Source: FEN-987 sp035524675
GTDB taxonomy: Archaea > Thermoproteota > Bathyarchaeia > 40CM-2-53-6
Length of the DNA: 7,530 bases
NCBI GenBank assembly: GCA_035524675.1
Contig: DATKOK010000063.1
Span: 1 to 7,530, forward strand
Direction: 5' to 3'
Every line of letters begins with the position of its first letter. The stretch's first letter is position 1. Position numbers and translations under genes: made by a program. Of the stretch, positions 6,397-7,530 are shown one piece after another. The notes under the pieces were generated by a model, which was given only the letters and a program-made list of their open reading frames with translations, did no database searches and was not told the origin of the DNA.

Positions 6397-6652
6397 CTAA
6401 CCCACGTCCAGCGGGCGAGTAGTCCTTACGGCCTTTTTTACCCTTCTTCGATCAGCAAGCTCACGGACAGAGGCCCCTCGCGTGAAATCTTAGTGAGCCT
6501 CATCAAACCGTGTCAAAGACCTGTCCGAACCAGCGTAGTTCAACATGCTTATCACCCAATTTCTACCTACTAATGCGAACAGTTACCTCAGGTGATAACA
6601 AACGAATTCAGTAAGGCCTCGAGCCAGGGACATTGGACTAAGACCTGGAATA
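6397..6652. other. Divergent intergenic region between asparaginase-type and P1 peptidase genes
   Basis: About 256 bases with no complete gene of their own. On the minus strand, GGGTAAAAAAGGCC (6428-6441) is a TATA-like A-run about 38 bases before the asparaginase-type ATG, which would give a leader of roughly 12 bases. An 8-bp inverted repeat sits at 6549-6556 and 6591-6598. From about 6614 onward the sequence already encodes residues typical of the P1 peptidase N-terminus in the peptidase frame, so the 3' part of this stretch is probably coding. Two tiny frames (ATG 6573-6614 and GTG 6592-6684) could be remnants or true starts of that gene. Nothing else stands out. Confidence 0.5.
6549..6598. 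repeat. 8-bp inverted repeat with 34-base spacer
   Basis: TTATCACC (6549-6556) and GGTGATAA (6591-6598) are perfect reverse complements. The arms start 42 bases apart, close to four helical turns, as expected for two half-sites on one DNA face. They flank the probable 5' end of the P1 peptidase gene. An 8-bp match in a region this size can arise by chance, so any operator role is speculative. Confidence 0.4.
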
Positions 6653-7530
6653 ATGGCACCCGGCCCACTCAATGCAATTACTGATGTTCCATGTGTAGCA
6701 GTCGGCCATGAGACCATTATCCGTGGCGATAGCATAAGAACCGGAGTGACCGCTATTCTACCTCATCAGGGAAACCTATTCGCGGAGAAAGTCCCCGCAG
6801 CGATTTTCGTCGGCAATGGCTTCGGAAAACTTGTAGGACTAAGTCAGGTCAACGAGCTTGGAGAGATTGAAACTCCAATCTTGTTGACAAATACGCTTGC
6901 TGTTGGCCGTGCGGCTGACGCGCTAGTAGATTACATGCTAACGCTACCTGGAAACGAGAAAGTATTATCGGTTAACCCAATTGTAGGGGAGACAAATGAC
7001 GGATTTTTAAACGATATCCGGACGAAATCCGTGGGGAGTGAGCATATTGCAGCATCGATGCACTCCGCCAGCACGGGACCAGTGGAAGAGGGATCGATTG
7101 GTGCAGGTACCGGTACTGTTGCGTTCGGGTTCAAAGGAGGAATTGGCACTTCATCACGTCGACTATCTCAAGACGTTGGGGGGAATACAGTGGGTGTTCT
7201 TGTACAAACGAACTTCGATGGATCGCTAGTCATTAGTGGAGCTCCTGTAGGAAAGGAGATTGGCAGGCCTCTTGATAAGAAGGAGCTTGCTGATCGTGGT
7301 TCCGTAGTAGTTGTCATAGGCACCGACGCTGCCCTCAATTCGAGAAACCTGCGACGATTGGCGAGCAGAGCGATGCTCGGGTTAGCGCGAACTGGATTCA
7401 TATCAGCGAACGGGAGCGGGGATTATTCGATAATCTTCAGTACAAACGAACGCAGCCGTGTTACAGCCTTATCGGCGGTGAAGAGTAACGTTGAGCTAAG
7501 GAATGAAGCTATGACTCCGCTATTCCAGGC
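6653..7530 (+). CDS. P1 family (DmpA/BapA, MEROPS S58) aminopeptidase, 3' end beyond the window
   Basis: Self-cleaving aminopeptidase/amidase; characterised relatives (DmpA, BapA) release N-terminal L-, D- or beta-amino acids from peptides and amides. 292 codons are visible and the frame is still open at the window end, so perhaps 50-80 residues are missing. Family signatures, counted from ATG 6653: PGPLNAITDVP (3-13), VGH (17-19), NGFGK (55-59), LTNT (78-81), GETNDGFLNDIR (112-123), SIGAGTGTVAFGFKGGIGTSS (148-168), Asn187 (VQTNFDG, likely oxyanion hole), Gly216-Ser217 (DRGSVVVVIGTDAAL, predicted self-cleavage and nucleophile), and NGSGD (253-257). Phe118 is where I expect the conserved Tyr of NDGYLND. 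The ATG at 6653 is the only canonical start, but in-frame codons upstream (from about 6614: RPRARDIGLRPG) also look like the family N-terminus and are preceded by TAA at 6596 without a start codon. The 5' end is therefore unresolved. Confidence 0.9.
   Translation, partial: MAPGPLNAITDVPCVAVGHETIIRGDSIRTGVTAILPHQGNLFAEKVPAAIFVGNGFGKLVGLSQVNELGEIETPILLTNTLAVGRAADALVDYMLTLPGNEKVLSVNPIVGETNDGFLNDIRTKSVGSEHIAASMHSASTGPVEEGSIGAGTGTVAFGFKGGIGTSSRRLSQDVGGNTVGVLVQTNFDGSLVISGAPVGKEIGRPLDKKELADRGSVVVVIGTDAALNSRNLRRLASRAMLGLARTGFISANGSGDYSIIFSTNERSRVTALSAVKSNVELRNEAMTPLFQ

Noticed and set aside
6429..6445. CGGCCTTTTTTACCC on the plus strand as a terminator
   Set aside because: No plus-strand gene ends upstream and no stable hairpin precedes the T-run; as the minus-strand A-run it fits better as a TATA-like element of the asparaginase-type gene.
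6592..6684. Separate 30-residue gene starting at GTG 6592
   Set aside because: It has no ribosome site, resembles nothing, and overlaps the P1 peptidase N-terminus in another frame; more likely a displaced start of that gene.
1..7530. CRISPR arrays, tRNA or rRNA genes, insertion sequences, toxin-antitoxin or defence genes
   Set aside because: No repeated spacer pattern, cloverleaf-like segment, transposase or mobile-element end was seen; nearly all of the window is occupied by recognisable metabolic genes.

Overview
The window reads as part of a peptide-scavenging gene neighbourhood, most likely from an archaeon. The signs are an M42 (TET-type) aminopeptidase, a free-standing Lrp/AsnC ligand-binding (RAM) domain without a DNA-binding part, archaeal-looking peptide-transporter subunits, A/T-rich TATA-like elements upstream of several genes, and mixed use of weak Shine-Dalgarno sites. 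Base composition is about half G+C. The assignment to archaea is an inference from gene content; I cannot name a lineage.

Layout. (1) 1-848, plus strand: the 3' part of an M42 zinc aminopeptidase whose start lies before the window. (2) 854-2751, minus strand: the two membrane permeases of a Dpp/Opp peptide ABC transporter, oppB then oppC, overlapping by 4 bases and convergent with the M42 gene. (3) 2752-2869: a 118-base divergent promoter region. (4) 2870-5002, plus strand: the two ATPases, oppD then oppF. The transporter is therefore split into two divergent two-gene units, and no extracytoplasmic substrate-binding protein gene is present. (5) 5058-6396, minus strand: an Ntn-hydrolase of the glycosylasparaginase / isoaspartyl-peptidase family, followed downstream by a small RAM-domain protein. 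(6) 6397-6652: a divergent intergenic region with an 8-bp inverted repeat. (7) 6653-7530, plus strand: a P1/DmpA-type (S58) aminopeptidase that runs off the window and whose 5' end is problematic.

How the genes fit together. The transporter would import short peptides. The M42 peptidase would trim ordinary oligopeptides in the cytoplasm. The asparaginase-type hydrolase and the DmpA-type peptidase both belong to self-cleaving families whose known members act on unusual amide bonds (isoaspartyl or asparagine amide; N-terminal D- or beta-amino acids). The RAM protein could sense a released amino acid. This is a coherent peptide and amino acid catabolism island built from known families. I did not find a clearly new type of system. 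The most useful leads are the unresolved start of the P1 peptidase, the mixed active-site signature of the asparaginase-family enzyme, and the split transporter without its binding protein.
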